Shown here piece after piece: positions 33,959 to 42,162 of a DNA stretch of 64,000 bases. The DNA comes from E44-bin32 sp034430615 (lineage in GTDB: Bacteria > Chloroflexota > Anaerolineae > Anaerolineales > E44-bin32). Within the stretch, counting starts at the first letter, position 1. The number at the start of each line of letters is the position of its first letter. Under the pieces are notes generated by a model. It searched no databases. It was not told the origin of the DNA and worked only from the letters and a program-made list of their open reading frames with translations. Position numbers and translations under genes: made by a program. The DNA lies in contig DAOUEJ010000102.1 of the NCBI GenBank assembly GCA_034430615.1, positions 1 to 64,000 on the forward strand. Direction: 5' to 3'.

Positions 33959-34948
33959 ATGGTCGACACTCCTCCTTCGCTCTACCTTTTGTATGGCGAC
34001 GACTCATTTGCCATGGAAGCATTTATCGCCTCACTGAGCGAGAAGCTCGGTGATGCGTCGACGATTGCCATGAATCGTCAGCGCTTCGATGGTGGCAGCT
34101 TAGATCTCCAAGAATTGCGTGGGGTCTGTTCTCAGATGCCCTTCCTGGCCGAACGCCGGTTGGTGATCGTTGATAATGCTCAAAACTTACCTAAGCAAAG
34201 CGAGTTTATGGAGGGAATGGAAGCGGTGCTTTCCTCGCTCCCGGCAAGCACCGCACTGCTCTGCATCGAGCAACTTTCACCTCCCCGCCGGGTACGTGAT
34301 ACCTGGCGTCGGACATGGTTGCGTGGCTGGGCAGAGGAGCATGAGACAACTAGTTATATCCGTTTCATGGGCAGTCCACGCGGCCCGGAGTTTGTTCAGT
34401 GGATCCTGAACCGCACGAGTGAACTCGAGGGTGAAATTGATAGGGATGCAGCGCAGTTGCTGGCAGACTGGGTTTCAGATGATCCCTACCTTGCAGACCA
34501 CGAAATCCACAAGTTGCTGGATTATGTTGATCTGAAGCGTGAGATCCGTGTTGAGGACGTTGAACTCCTGACACCCTTTCGAGGACAGGGTGATATCTTT
34601 GAGTTCGTTGATGCGCTGGGCCAACGACAGCCGCGCCAAGCTCAGCTACAGCTTGCGCGCCTGCTGAATGATTCGGATCCGCGCTATGTGTTCGCGATGA
34701 TCATTCGCCAATTTCGGCTGATCATCCTGGCGCGGGAAGCCCTTGATCATGGGTCGGATCCCGGACAGGTTATCTCGCTGCCAGCGTTCCTTGTGAAGCG
34801 GCTTGCGGCACAAGCCAGGACATTTTCATCTTCTGATCTGGACCTTATCTACCACGATTTGCTACAGACCGATCTCGGGGTGAAGACCAGCCAGATCGAT
34901 CTCAACACTGCATTGGACCGTTTGGTGGGAGCCCTCGCAGCCGCCTGA
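33959..34948 (+). CDS. holA: DNA polymerase III delta subunit
   Basis: 329 residues. The clamp-loader wrench that opens the sliding clamp. Signatures are LYLLYGDDSFAMEAFI, the clamp-contacting segment near QMPFLAERRLVIVDNA, and the C-terminal domain with YVFAMIIRQFRLIILAREAL. Walker A is absent, as normal for HolA. ATG at 33959 is one base after the previous stop. Confidence 0.92.
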   Translation: MVDTPPSLYLLYGDDSFAMEAFIASLSEKLGDASTIAMNRQRFDGGSLDLQELRGVCSQMPFLAERRLVIVDNAQNLPKQSEFMEGMEAVLSSLPASTALLCIEQLSPPRRVRDTWRRTWLRGWAEEHETTSYIRFMGSPRGPEFVQWILNRTSELEGEIDRDAAQLLADWVSDDPYLADHEIHKLLDYVDLKREIRVEDVELLTPFRGQGDIFEFVDALGQRQPRQAQLQLARLLNDSDPRYVFAMIIRQFRLIILAREALDHGSDPGQVISLPAFLVKRLAAQARTFSSSDLDLIYHDLLQTDLGVKTSQIDLNTALDRLVGALAAA

Positions 34949-35089
34949 AACCACTTGCTACCCAGCTTATTATCCCGCGTTTAGAATCACCCAGGCTTGC
35001 CTCCCCTCAACCAGAAATTCCTGGCGCGGAACGGCCTGGGCCAACGCACTTTGCTATTGATCGGGCTGCTTCCTGCCCGTCTAGGCCGA

Positions 35090-35326
35090 TTACGTCTTTC
35101 CCTCATCCACACCAAGCCAGAAGTGTCCTGGAAGAACGGTGGGGCTCGAACTCAACTTCATCCCCTCTGGTTCAATGACCTCGTCACCGGTGAGTGTCTT
35201 GGGATGAACCACGCATACGTTTGGACGTGTGCCATATTTCCGGCTGTAGTATTCAGCCGCCTGCCCGACCCGGGTTGACAGCGTACTGCCCCGATCATCG
35301 TCCAGCCACAACATGCCAACATTCAT
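35090..35326 (-). CDS. Small SOS-operon protein of unknown function (78 residues)
   Basis: Third gene of the leftward LexA-controlled operon; it overlaps the previous gene by 4 bases (ATGA). It begins MNVGMLWLDDD and has a soluble alpha/beta-looking pattern with GQAAEYYSRKYGTRPNVC followed by VVHPKTL. This gives it a single Cys and conserved-looking His/Pro. No catalytic motif or known family recognised. The tight coupling and clear codon use support a real gene. Confidence 0.7.
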   Translation of the reverse strand: MNVGMLWLDDDRGSTLSTRVGQAAEYYSRKYGTRPNVCVVHPKTLTGDEVIEPEGMKLSSSPTVLPGHFWLGVDEGKT

Positions 35327-35604
35327 CGCCTGCCTCCTGCCTGGCCCAAGATATGCTCGACGCGCCAGATATCACCCCGCTCATCATGCGAAATCCGGCA
35401 CTTAAGTCCCTGCACCGTCTGCAATTGATAGGTCTTTCCCTCGCTTACCCTCACACCAGTACCCCGCATCCATTCAATCCGCCTCACCGCATATCTGCGG
35501 CCACGCCAGCTGAATTCAAGCGGGATGGCGTCCAACCCTTTACGGTGCACGCGAATTCGCTCACTTGTCTTGATCGTCCTCATTTCACACTCACCTCTTT
35601 CCAA
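35323..35604 (-). CDS. Small SOS-operon protein, DUF6504-like (93 residues)
   Basis: Basic protein with the pattern PLEFSWRGRRYAVRRIEWMR and a C-terminal DIWRVEHIL. This resembles the small DUF6504 group, which I recall near translesion-synthesis genes in other phyla; that link is memory-based and not checked. A start at residue 8 (MRTIKTSER) is also possible. It is 37 bases after the FtsK-like gene and overlaps the next by 4 bases. A nucleic-acid-binding role is a guess from its charge. Confidence 0.65.
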   Translation of the reverse strand: MERGECEMRTIKTSERIRVHRKGLDAIPLEFSWRGRRYAVRRIEWMRGTGVRVSEGKTYQLQTVQGLKCRISHDERGDIWRVEHILGQAGGRR

Positions 35605-35641
35605 CCCTTCCCCACCGTCTACGAACCATAATTGACGCTAT

Positions 35642-36616
35642 CTACCGCTCACCGCGCCAGCCAGATTGCACCATCCGAACAGCGGTATCCAGCTCGCGCA
35701 AACCCATCCAGGCCACATCCGCCAGAACAGTCTCCGGGCCTGACCGAAAACGAAATCTGCCCGTGCGTCCTTCCTGGCCTTCGCTCCAACCCACCCGCAT
35801 CACGCCTCGCTCATCACCCGGATCCAGCGCATAGCGGCGTGCGCTGGCGATGAGGTGGACGCCCGCTTCCCGCCCGCGGACCAGGATCGGCGACAGCATC
35901 TCTTCCAGGGCCGAGCCGAATATCGCGTGCAACTCATCCAGCCCGTCGATGAAAAGCACCACATGGGGGCTTCGAATGCCGGTCAGCAAGCGCCGTTCAA
36001 TCTCTTCCATCAGCCAGAGTATTAGATCCTCCGCAAAACCGGCCTCACTGGCGAGATCCGTCAGCGCATGTGGAAGCGCCTCAAGCGGCGCCAGCTCTCG
36101 CCCACCCGGATCGATCCCCAGGAAGCTGACCTGCGCCGGACGGCTGGACAAACCGAGCGAGACAAGCAGCGTGCGCAAGAGTTCCGATTTTCCGCTACCC
36201 GCCGGAGCCTGGATCAGCACATGCCAGGTAGACTCGCGCGCAAGATCGAGCACCAACGGTTTACCATCGAGGCTCATGCCGACCAGGGCTGACAGCGACT
36301 GCAAGCGCGGCAAGGCCCGGATCAGCGGCAGCAAGCGCAAATCCGACGCGTGCTTGAGCGGCACCTCGATCGCCAGCTCGCCGGCTTCGCGCACGACCCG
36401 CAGTTCCTCCACGCCGATCGCATGGGCGACGTCTTCCGCGAACTGGATGAATTCCAGCGGCTGCGCGCCGACCGCCGGGGTCAGGTAGTAGCGCACACGA
36501 TCCTCGCGGATCACACCGCCAGCGACCCGCGCTGGCCGGGAAAGATGGGTCAACGCTGATTCGATCTGGTTTGCCTGGCGATTAAACGCGGCCTCTTGAT
36601 AGAACGCCCTTTCCAT
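35642..36616 (-). CDS. Minimal FtsK/SpoIIIE-like ATPase under SOS control
   Basis: 324 residues, less than half of a normal FtsK. Residues about 15-90 match the FtsK alpha domain (QANQIESALTHL, RYYLTPAVGAQPLEFIQFAEDVAHAIG, LAIEVPL). The rest is the RecA-fold motor: Walker A APAGSGKSE near 139-145, the DPGGRELAPLEALPHAL segment, WLMEEIERRL, and Walker B VVLFIDGLDEL. There are no membrane helices and no gamma winged-helix domain, so KOPS-type sequence reading is not expected. Start ATG 36616 with GGAGG six bases upstream. Expression is predicted to be LexA-repressed. A damage-induced DNA pump or remodeller is inferred. Confidence 0.8.
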   Translation of the reverse strand: MERAFYQEAAFNRQANQIESALTHLSRPARVAGGVIREDRVRYYLTPAVGAQPLEFIQFAEDVAHAIGVEELRVVREAGELAIEVPLKHASDLRLLPLIRALPRLQSLSALVGMSLDGKPLVLDLARESTWHVLIQAPAGSGKSELLRTLLVSLGLSSRPAQVSFLGIDPGGRELAPLEALPHALTDLASEAGFAEDLILWLMEEIERRLLTGIRSPHVVLFIDGLDELHAIFGSALEEMLSPILVRGREAGVHLIASARRYALDPGDERGVMRVGWSEGQEGRTGRFRFRSGPETVLADVAWMGLRELDTAVRMVQSGWRGER

Positions 36617-36642
36617 CAAACACCTCCATACCCGAGCCTAAT

Positions 36643-36656
36643 AGAACGGGTGTTCT
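36643..36656. promoter_or_regulatory. LexA-type operator, downstream box
   Basis: AGAACGGGTGTTCT contains GAAC-N4-GTTC, the Gram-positive-type LexA (DinR) half sites. It lies just after the -10, over the transcription start. Its centre is 23 bp from that of the second box. Confidence 0.8.
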
Positions 36657-36657
36657 A

Positions 36658-36687
36658 ATATTACCCGAACAATTGTTCGTATGTCAA
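36658..36687 (-). promoter_or_regulatory. Promoter of the SOS FtsK-like operon
   Basis: On the minus strand a perfect TTGACA (36682-36687), 18-base spacer, TAATAT (36658-36663). A LexA box fills the spacer. Confidence 0.8.
36666..36679. promoter_or_regulatory. LexA-type operator inside the promoter spacer
   Basis: CGAACAATTGTTCG is a perfect 14-bp palindrome matching the CGAAC-N4-GTTCG DinR/LexA consensus. It sits between the -35 and -10, the standard position for repression. Confidence 0.88.
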
Positions 36688-36742
36688 GAGGTGATCCGGG
36701 TTTACATCAGACAGATTTGAGCAACCAGACAGCGCTTTATGC

Positions 36743-36748
36743 TACAAT
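36743..36748 (+). promoter_or_regulatory. -10 box of the Memo-like gene, near-leaderless
   Basis: TACAAT ends 9 bases before the GTG start at 36758. The -35 (TTGAGC) is 20 bases away and doubtful. No ribosome site. Confidence 0.5.
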
Positions 36749-36757
36749 GCCGATGCT

Positions 36758-37639
36758 GTGTCAGAAATGCCCGAGCCTACGGATATCCGCCCCTCCCCCA
36801 TTGCCGGAACCTGGTACCCCGGTGATCGAAAAATCCTCGCCGATTCGATCGATCGTTACCTCGAGAACGCCAGCGTAAGCGCACCGATCGAAGGCCAGAT
36901 TATGGGCCTGATCGTGCCGCATGCCGGTCACCGGTATTCGGGAGCGGTGGCTGCACATGCATTCAAGCTCATCCGGGGCATGCAGCCAGAAACAGTTGTT
37001 ATCCTCTCCCCGCTGCATGCGCTGTCACCAGGCAAGATCTTGACCAGCGGGCATGACGCCTTCGCCACCCCGCTCGGGGTGATCCCCATCAACCGCGCAC
37101 TGCAGACCCGTTTTGAGGAGAACTTGGGGCGGGATTTCCAGATCAAAGTCGAGCAGGTCCGGCTGGACCAGGAACACGCTCTGGAGATCGAGCTGCCCTT
37201 CCTGCAGCGAGTGCTCCAGGGGCCGTTCCAACTGTTGGCTGTCATGCTGCGTGAACAGAGCGAGCGGACCGCACGTGCGATCAGTGAGGTCCTGGCGCAG
37301 TTGCTAGAACCGGCGACCTCACTGATCATTGGTAGCTCGGATCTCTCCCACTTTTACCCCGAGCGGCATGCGCTGGAGCTGGATCGCGAAATGATCCGCC
37401 GTATCGAGAGCTTCCAACCAGCCGAGGTAATAAGGGCGGAAGCAGAAGGGGTTGGATACGCCTGTGGTCACGGCGCAATTGCGGCGGCAATGTGGACCGC
37501 CCGCGCGCTGGGAGCGGATCGGATCAAGGTCCTCGAGCATGCCACTTCGGCCAATGTCACCGGTGACAGCAGCTCCGTGGTCGGCTACGCCTCGGCCGCG
37601 ATCTATCGTTCGGAGGAAGCGAGACAGATTGACGAGTAA
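36758..37639 (+). CDS. AmmeMemoRadiSam system protein B (Memo-like)
   Basis: 293 residues. Memo-family fold related to extradiol dioxygenases. Visible are the opening PSPIAGTWYPGD, the putative metal His in IVPHAGHRYSGAVAAHAF, QEHALEIELPFLQ, IIGSSDLSHFYP and CGHGAIAAAM. The usual partners (AMMECR1 protein and a radical SAM enzyme) are not adjacent. Reaction unknown; redox or copper-linked roles have been proposed for family members. Start GTG at 36758. Divergent from the SOS operon across 141 bases. Confidence 0.9.
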   Translation: MSEMPEPTDIRPSPIAGTWYPGDRKILADSIDRYLENASVSAPIEGQIMGLIVPHAGHRYSGAVAAHAFKLIRGMQPETVVILSPLHALSPGKILTSGHDAFATPLGVIPINRALQTRFEENLGRDFQIKVEQVRLDQEHALEIELPFLQRVLQGPFQLLAVMLREQSERTARAISEVLAQLLEPATSLIIGSSDLSHFYPERHALELDREMIRRIESFQPAEVIRAEAEGVGYACGHGAIAAAMWTARALGADRIKVLEHATSANVTGDSSSVVGYASAAIYRSEEARQIDE

Positions 37640-37672
37640 GGGTTCGAACAACGCCAGGAACGGATCCGCTTG

Positions 37673-39022
37673 ATGGAAGCCAGCCTGACCGACAACCTGC
37701 TCCGGCTCTTGCTGGTCGTCATCCTTGTATTGGCCAACGGCTTCTTTGTGGCAGCCGAGTTTGCGCTCGTCAGCGTTCGCCGCACACGCGTCGCCGAACT
37801 TGAGGCCCAGGGAAATCCGCGCGCACGCTGGGTGTCGATTGCCATCCACAACCCAGATCGATTCATCGCCGCTACACAGCTCGGCATCACGCTGGCGAGT
37901 CTAGGGTTGGGATGGATCGGCGAACCCGCCCTGAGTAACTTGATCCAGCCCCTGGTCGATCTCTTCCCGGCATCCATCGAGACACAGCTTTCACACAGCA
38001 TCTCGGCCGGTTTATCCTTTGCCATCATCACTTTCCTGCACGTAGTCGTAGGTGAATTGGCGCCAAAATCCATTGCCCTTCAGAGCCCCGAACGCACCGC
38101 ACTTGTCGTCGCCCAACCTACCGTCTGGACAGAATGGATTTTCAAACCCGCCATCTGGGTCCTGAACGGCGCGGGCAACGCGCTTCTCCGCCTGGCGGGT
38201 GTCGAGCCGGCCTCCGGCCACGAACTCGTGCACTCGGTCGAAGAACTCAAGATGCTCGTTCGCGCCAGCGCTGCGGGCGGTTTGGTTGAGGATGATGCCC
38301 GGGAGATGGTCACGGCTATCTTCGATTTTGGCGAGCTGCTGGTGCGCCAGGTGATGGTGCCGCGCACGGAGATGATCGCCGTGCGCGAGGACACCAGCAT
38401 TGAGGAGATGCTCGAGCTGGCGGTCGATAACCCGTTTAGCAAGTTCCCGGTCTACGCCGAGAGCCAGGATCAGATCTTGGGCGTTGTCCACCTGAAAGAT
38501 GTGCTGCTCAGGATGGGCGGTGACCATCAGTCCCTTCACGCGAGCGACCTGATGCGCGAAGCGATCTTTATTCCCGAAACTGCACATGTCAACACATTGC
38601 TCAGGCTCTTCCGAGCCAGCAGGCGGCATATCGCCATCGTGGTGGATGAATATGGAGGGACCGCGGGCATCGTCACCCTCGACGATCTGCTGGAGGAGAT
38701 CGTTGGCGAGGTCAGCGACCCATTTGATGGCGAACCCGATATCCAATCGCTCCCAGATGGGAGTATGCTGGTCGATGGGTTGACCCTGATCGAAGAGGTC
38801 AACGATCACTTCAACCTGAACCTGGTTGATCCGAACTACGATACGATCGCCGGGTATGTGCTCGGGCGATTGGAGAGGTTAGCCCGGATTGGGGATGTGA
38901 TCCTGGTCGAGGGCGCGCGCATTCAAGTTGAGGCCATGGACGGTTTCCGAGTAGCACGCGTATCGATCCACCCACTACCCAAGCGCGGCACATCAAAGCC
39001 GGCCTCTTATACACCCGAGTAA
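37673..39022 (+). CDS. CorC/HlyC-family membrane protein (DUF21-CBS-CorC)
   Basis: 449 residues. Domains in order: DUF21 with three to four TM helices (to about residue 190, including ANGFFVAAEFALVSVRRTR), two CBS domains (MVPRTEMIAVREDTSIEEML and HVNTLLRLFRASRRHIAIVVDEYGGTAGIVTLDDLLEEIVGE), and the C-terminal CorC_HlyC domain with DYDTIAGYV-like YDTIAGYVLGRL. Family members act in magnesium or cobalt efflux, so ion transport is more likely than haemolysis. ATG at 37673; a TTG directly precedes it. Confidence 0.93.
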   Translation: MEASLTDNLLRLLLVVILVLANGFFVAAEFALVSVRRTRVAELEAQGNPRARWVSIAIHNPDRFIAATQLGITLASLGLGWIGEPALSNLIQPLVDLFPASIETQLSHSISAGLSFAIITFLHVVVGELAPKSIALQSPERTALVVAQPTVWTEWIFKPAIWVLNGAGNALLRLAGVEPASGHELVHSVEELKMLVRASAAGGLVEDDAREMVTAIFDFGELLVRQVMVPRTEMIAVREDTSIEEMLELAVDNPFSKFPVYAESQDQILGVVHLKDVLLRMGGDHQSLHASDLMREAIFIPETAHVNTLLRLFRASRRHIAIVVDEYGGTAGIVTLDDLLEEIVGEVSDPFDGEPDIQSLPDGSMLVDGLTLIEEVNDHFNLNLVDPNYDTIAGYVLGRLERLARIGDVILVEGARIQVEAMDGFRVARVSIHPLPKRGTSKPASYTPE

Positions 39023-39026
39023 AGCC

Positions 39027-41525
39027 TTGCATAGGTTTGCTGAGGTTGCGATCAACCTCCCGCAGGTGCGCGGCACCTTCGACTATCACCTGCCTCCGCA
39101 TTTGCGCGAGCGAATTGCCCTCGGTCATCTCGTGACCGTCCCCTTCGGCTCACAGCGCACCCAGGGCGTTGTCGTCCAGCTTCCCGATTCACCGGCAGTC
39201 TCCGAGACCAAGGCCATCGAAGCGCTCGTTGACCCCATTCCTGTCCTGACACGCACGCAGATCGAACTCGCCAGTTGGATCGCAGACACCTACCATGCCG
39301 GATTGATCGATGCGCTCACCCTGATGCTTCCCCCGGGGCTCAGCCAGCAGGCCGATTCGGTCATTCGCCTGGTCGATCCCCAAGGTCACCTTGAAAATGA
39401 ACTGCAGCAGAAAATCGTCCGCCTGTTGGATAAACGCGGCGATCTGCGCTCCCGCCAGCTCGCCCGGGCCTTCCCCCGTCAACCATGGAAATCAGCCGTT
39501 CAGTCACTGATCAGGGATGGCATTCTCGAGCGTGAATCCGTGCTCGATCCGCCTCAAGTCCGTCCTAAAAATGTGCGTAACGCCCGCCTGCTTACTACTC
39601 CTGCGCAGGCGCGCGAGCGCGTCGCGTCTATTGGCAACCAGGGAAGCCAGGCGGATGTCCGGCGTCGGGCGATCATCGAAACCCTGATCGAGGAGGGCGA
39701 GGCGCTCGAGGTGTCCTGGCTCTATGCAGAACACGGCGGCTCGCTGGCCGATTTGAGGAAATTGGAGGCAGAGGAGCTGATCGCGTTGAGCGAATCGGAG
39801 GTCTGGCGCGACCCGCTCGAGGAACTTGAGTTTGTCCCTGTGCAACCACCCGTGCTGACTGCCGATCAGCAGGCTGTCTGGGATCCATTATGCAAAGCAG
39901 TGCAGGCAGGGTCACACAGTGCTTTTCTGCTCCACGGCATCACCGGTTCAGGGAAGACCGAGCTCTACTTGCGAGCCGTTGCCGAGACCCTCGCCACCGG
40001 ACGAACGGCAATCGTGCTGGTACCCGAGATCGCCCTCACCCCGCAGACTGTGCGCAGGTTCCTGGCGCGCTTCCCCGGACAGGTTGGTTTGATTCATTCC
40101 GAACTCTCAGCCGGTGAGCGCTTCGACACCTGGCGCCGCTGCCGATCCGGCGATCTTCAGCTCGTCGTGGGCCCACGCAGTGCGCTCTTCACACCCTTGC
40201 CCGACCTCGGCTTGATCGTACTCGATGAGTCGCACGATGAATCGTACAAGGAACAGGAACGATCGCCGCGCTACCATGCCCGTGACACTGCCCAGGCCTA
40301 TGCCCGCATGCTCGGTGCGACACTGATCCTGGGCAGTGCGACACCCGACGTCACCACCACCTTCCGCGCCGAGCACGACCAACTAGTGAGGCTGGAGCTA
40401 CCCCGGCGCATCCTTGGGCATAGATCCCGGCTGGAGGGACAAGCCGCACGGCTCGGGGTCACCGATCGCTACGAAGAAGCCGGTGGCGAGGCACGCTCGA
40501 TCTCCCTCCCACCGGTACGGATCGTCGACATGCGCCTCGAACTCAAAGCCGGGAACCGCTCTATCTTCAGCCGCCCGTTAACCCACGCGCTGGGTGAGGT
40601 GCTCGAGGCTAACGAGCAGGCAATCCTCTTTCTGAACCGCCGCGGGGCTGAGACCTACATCTTCTGTCGCGACTGCGGCTGGGTTGCCACTTGTCCGCGC
40701 TGCGACCGCAGCCTGACAATGCATCACAACCCCGTGCGGCTGGTGTGTCACCAATGCGGGTACAGTAGCCCTTCGCCTTCGGCGTGCCCCGAGTGCGGGG
40801 GCGAACGTGTGCGTCATTTCGGCGCGGGCACACAACGCATCCAGGCTGAGATCGAACGCCAGTTCCCCGCTGCCCGCACGCTGCGCTGGGATCACGATGC
40901 GACGCGCGCCAAAGGCTCGCACGATGTCATCCTGGCCCACTTCGCCGCGCACCGCGCCGACATCCTGATCGGCACGCAGATGCTGGCCAAGGGCCTCGAT
41001 ATCCCGCTCGTCACGCTGGTGGGCGTGGTCTCAGCCGATGTCGGCCTTAACCTGCCCGATTACCGGGCGGGTGAGAGAACCTTCCAGCTGTTGACCCAGG
41101 TCGCCGGACGGGCCGGGCGCGGTCTGCTCGGCGGGCGGGTGATCCTGCAGACCTACCAGCCGGATCACTACGCAGTACAGGCTGCATCCAGGCACGATTA
41201 CCGGGAGTTCTACGAACGAGAACTGGAGTTCCGCAGACAGCTCTCCTATCCCCCTTTCAAGCGCCTGGTTCGCTTCCTTTACCGGGCGACATCGTCTGCG
41301 AGAGCCGAACGCGCAGCTGGTCGCCTGGTGCAAACTTTGAGAGCGAAGGCGACCGAGTCTGGCGAGAAGCTGGACCTGATCGGGCCGGCGCCGTGTTACT
41401 TTGAGCGAGTACGCGGTCGCTACCGCTGGCATGTGATCCTGCGCGCCTCCGATCCTGCGCGTTGGATCCCGGATCCGCTGCCCGAGGGCTGGGCTGTGGA
41501 TATCGACCCGGTAAGCTTGCTCTAA
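39027..41525 (+). CDS. priA: Primosomal protein N' (replication restart helicase PriA)
   Basis: 832 residues. Superfamily 2 helicase that reloads the replisome at stalled forks. An N-terminal 3'-DNA-binding domain (TFDYHLPP, GHLVTVPFG) and winged helix are followed by Walker A GITGSGKTELYL, a DExH box as DESHDESYKEQE, zinc-binding Cys pairs (CRDCGW, CPRC, CHQC, CPECGG) and motifs V-VI (GTQMLAKGLDIP, LTQVAGRAGRG). The canonical DEEH is DESH here. Start TTG at 39027, 4 bases after the previous stop. Normal length. Confidence 0.95.
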   Translation: MHRFAEVAINLPQVRGTFDYHLPPHLRERIALGHLVTVPFGSQRTQGVVVQLPDSPAVSETKAIEALVDPIPVLTRTQIELASWIADTYHAGLIDALTLMLPPGLSQQADSVIRLVDPQGHLENELQQKIVRLLDKRGDLRSRQLARAFPRQPWKSAVQSLIRDGILERESVLDPPQVRPKNVRNARLLTTPAQARERVASIGNQGSQADVRRRAIIETLIEEGEALEVSWLYAEHGGSLADLRKLEAEELIALSESEVWRDPLEELEFVPVQPPVLTADQQAVWDPLCKAVQAGSHSAFLLHGITGSGKTELYLRAVAETLATGRTAIVLVPEIALTPQTVRRFLARFPGQVGLIHSELSAGERFDTWRRCRSGDLQLVVGPRSALFTPLPDLGLIVLDESHDESYKEQERSPRYHARDTAQAYARMLGATLILGSATPDVTTTFRAEHDQLVRLELPRRILGHRSRLEGQAARLGVTDRYEEAGGEARSISLPPVRIVDMRLELKAGNRSIFSRPLTHALGEVLEANEQAILFLNRRGAETYIFCRDCGWVATCPRCDRSLTMHHNPVRLVCHQCGYSSPSPSACPECGGERVRHFGAGTQRIQAEIERQFPAARTLRWDHDATRAKGSHDVILAHFAAHRADILIGTQMLAKGLDIPLVTLVGVVSADVGLNLPDYRAGERTFQLLTQVAGRAGRGLLGGRVILQTYQPDHYAVQAASRHDYREFYERELEFRRQLSYPPFKRLVRFLYRATSSARAERAAGRLVQTLRAKATESGEKLDLIGPAPCYFERVRGRYRWHVILRASDPARWIPDPLPEGWAVDIDPVSLL

Positions 41526-41556
41526 CCCCGACAAGAAGAGTGAAGTGAATAGGACC

Positions 41557-41970
41557 ATGCAATCGGTTCGCGAATTTCTCGAACAGCATCTCCAGGGGAT
41601 CTTCGAGAACGACGTTGCCGCATACCGTGTCAGTACAGTTCCCGATCTGACGCTCTATGAATGGTATGTCACACCGCAGCGCATTGAAGGTCTTCCATTC
41701 CATGAATTCATGCTCGAGGAGACCGGCCGCGAGGATAGCCCCGGCATAGCGCTTGATCCGCAGGGCGAGGCTGGCCAGGCAGGGAGCTATTCGCGCCAGA
41801 GGTTTGATCTGGCAAATTATCGCGAACAGCGCTATGGCGACACTGCGATCTGCACCTAAACCCTGCTCATTTCCCGAAGTTCATACACGGGCGTGAACGT
41901 CGTCAGCGCTAATGAGACACGCATCCTGGTCGCAATCGCTGGTGAATGGCGCGTGGTACATGTCCATTAA
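41557..41970 (+). pseudogene. SnoaL/NTF2-like protein interrupted by an in-frame TAA
   Basis: From ATG 41557 (AGGACC upstream) the frame gives about 100 residues (VREFLEQHLQGIF, VSTVPDLTLYEWYVTP, RFDLANYREQRYGDTAICT), then TAA at 41857-41859. Without any frame change the reading continues for 36 more codons (TLLISRSSY, SANETRILV, GEWRVVHVH) to TAA at 41968-41970. The continuation supplies the final strands that this fold needs; ETRI(L/V) and GEWRVVH are typical of DUF4440/SnoaL ends. TAA differs by one base from the Tyr codons TAC and TAT. A recent nonsense mutation, an assembly error or readthrough are the options. Confidence 0.75.
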
Positions 41971-42036
41971 TCCCCCAGCTGGAAGGCACCCTTCCAAGCC
42001 CCCGCCTGATCTGCGATTCGCCGGGGCTGGATGCGC

Positions 42037-42066
42037 TTGTTCTTTAGGACAACCCTGATCTAAAAT
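42037..42066 (+). promoter_or_regulatory. Possible promoter of degV
   Basis: TTGTTC, 18-base spacer, TAAAAT, 96 bases before the ATG. Confidence 0.4.
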
Positions 42067-42162
42067 GGCATCACTCACGCCGGCCGAAAAAGGGTGCAAT
42101 CTCCTCCCGCTGCGTTCATCCACCCTGTGGTTGTACTGGCGTCAAACGGGAAAGGATTGGCA

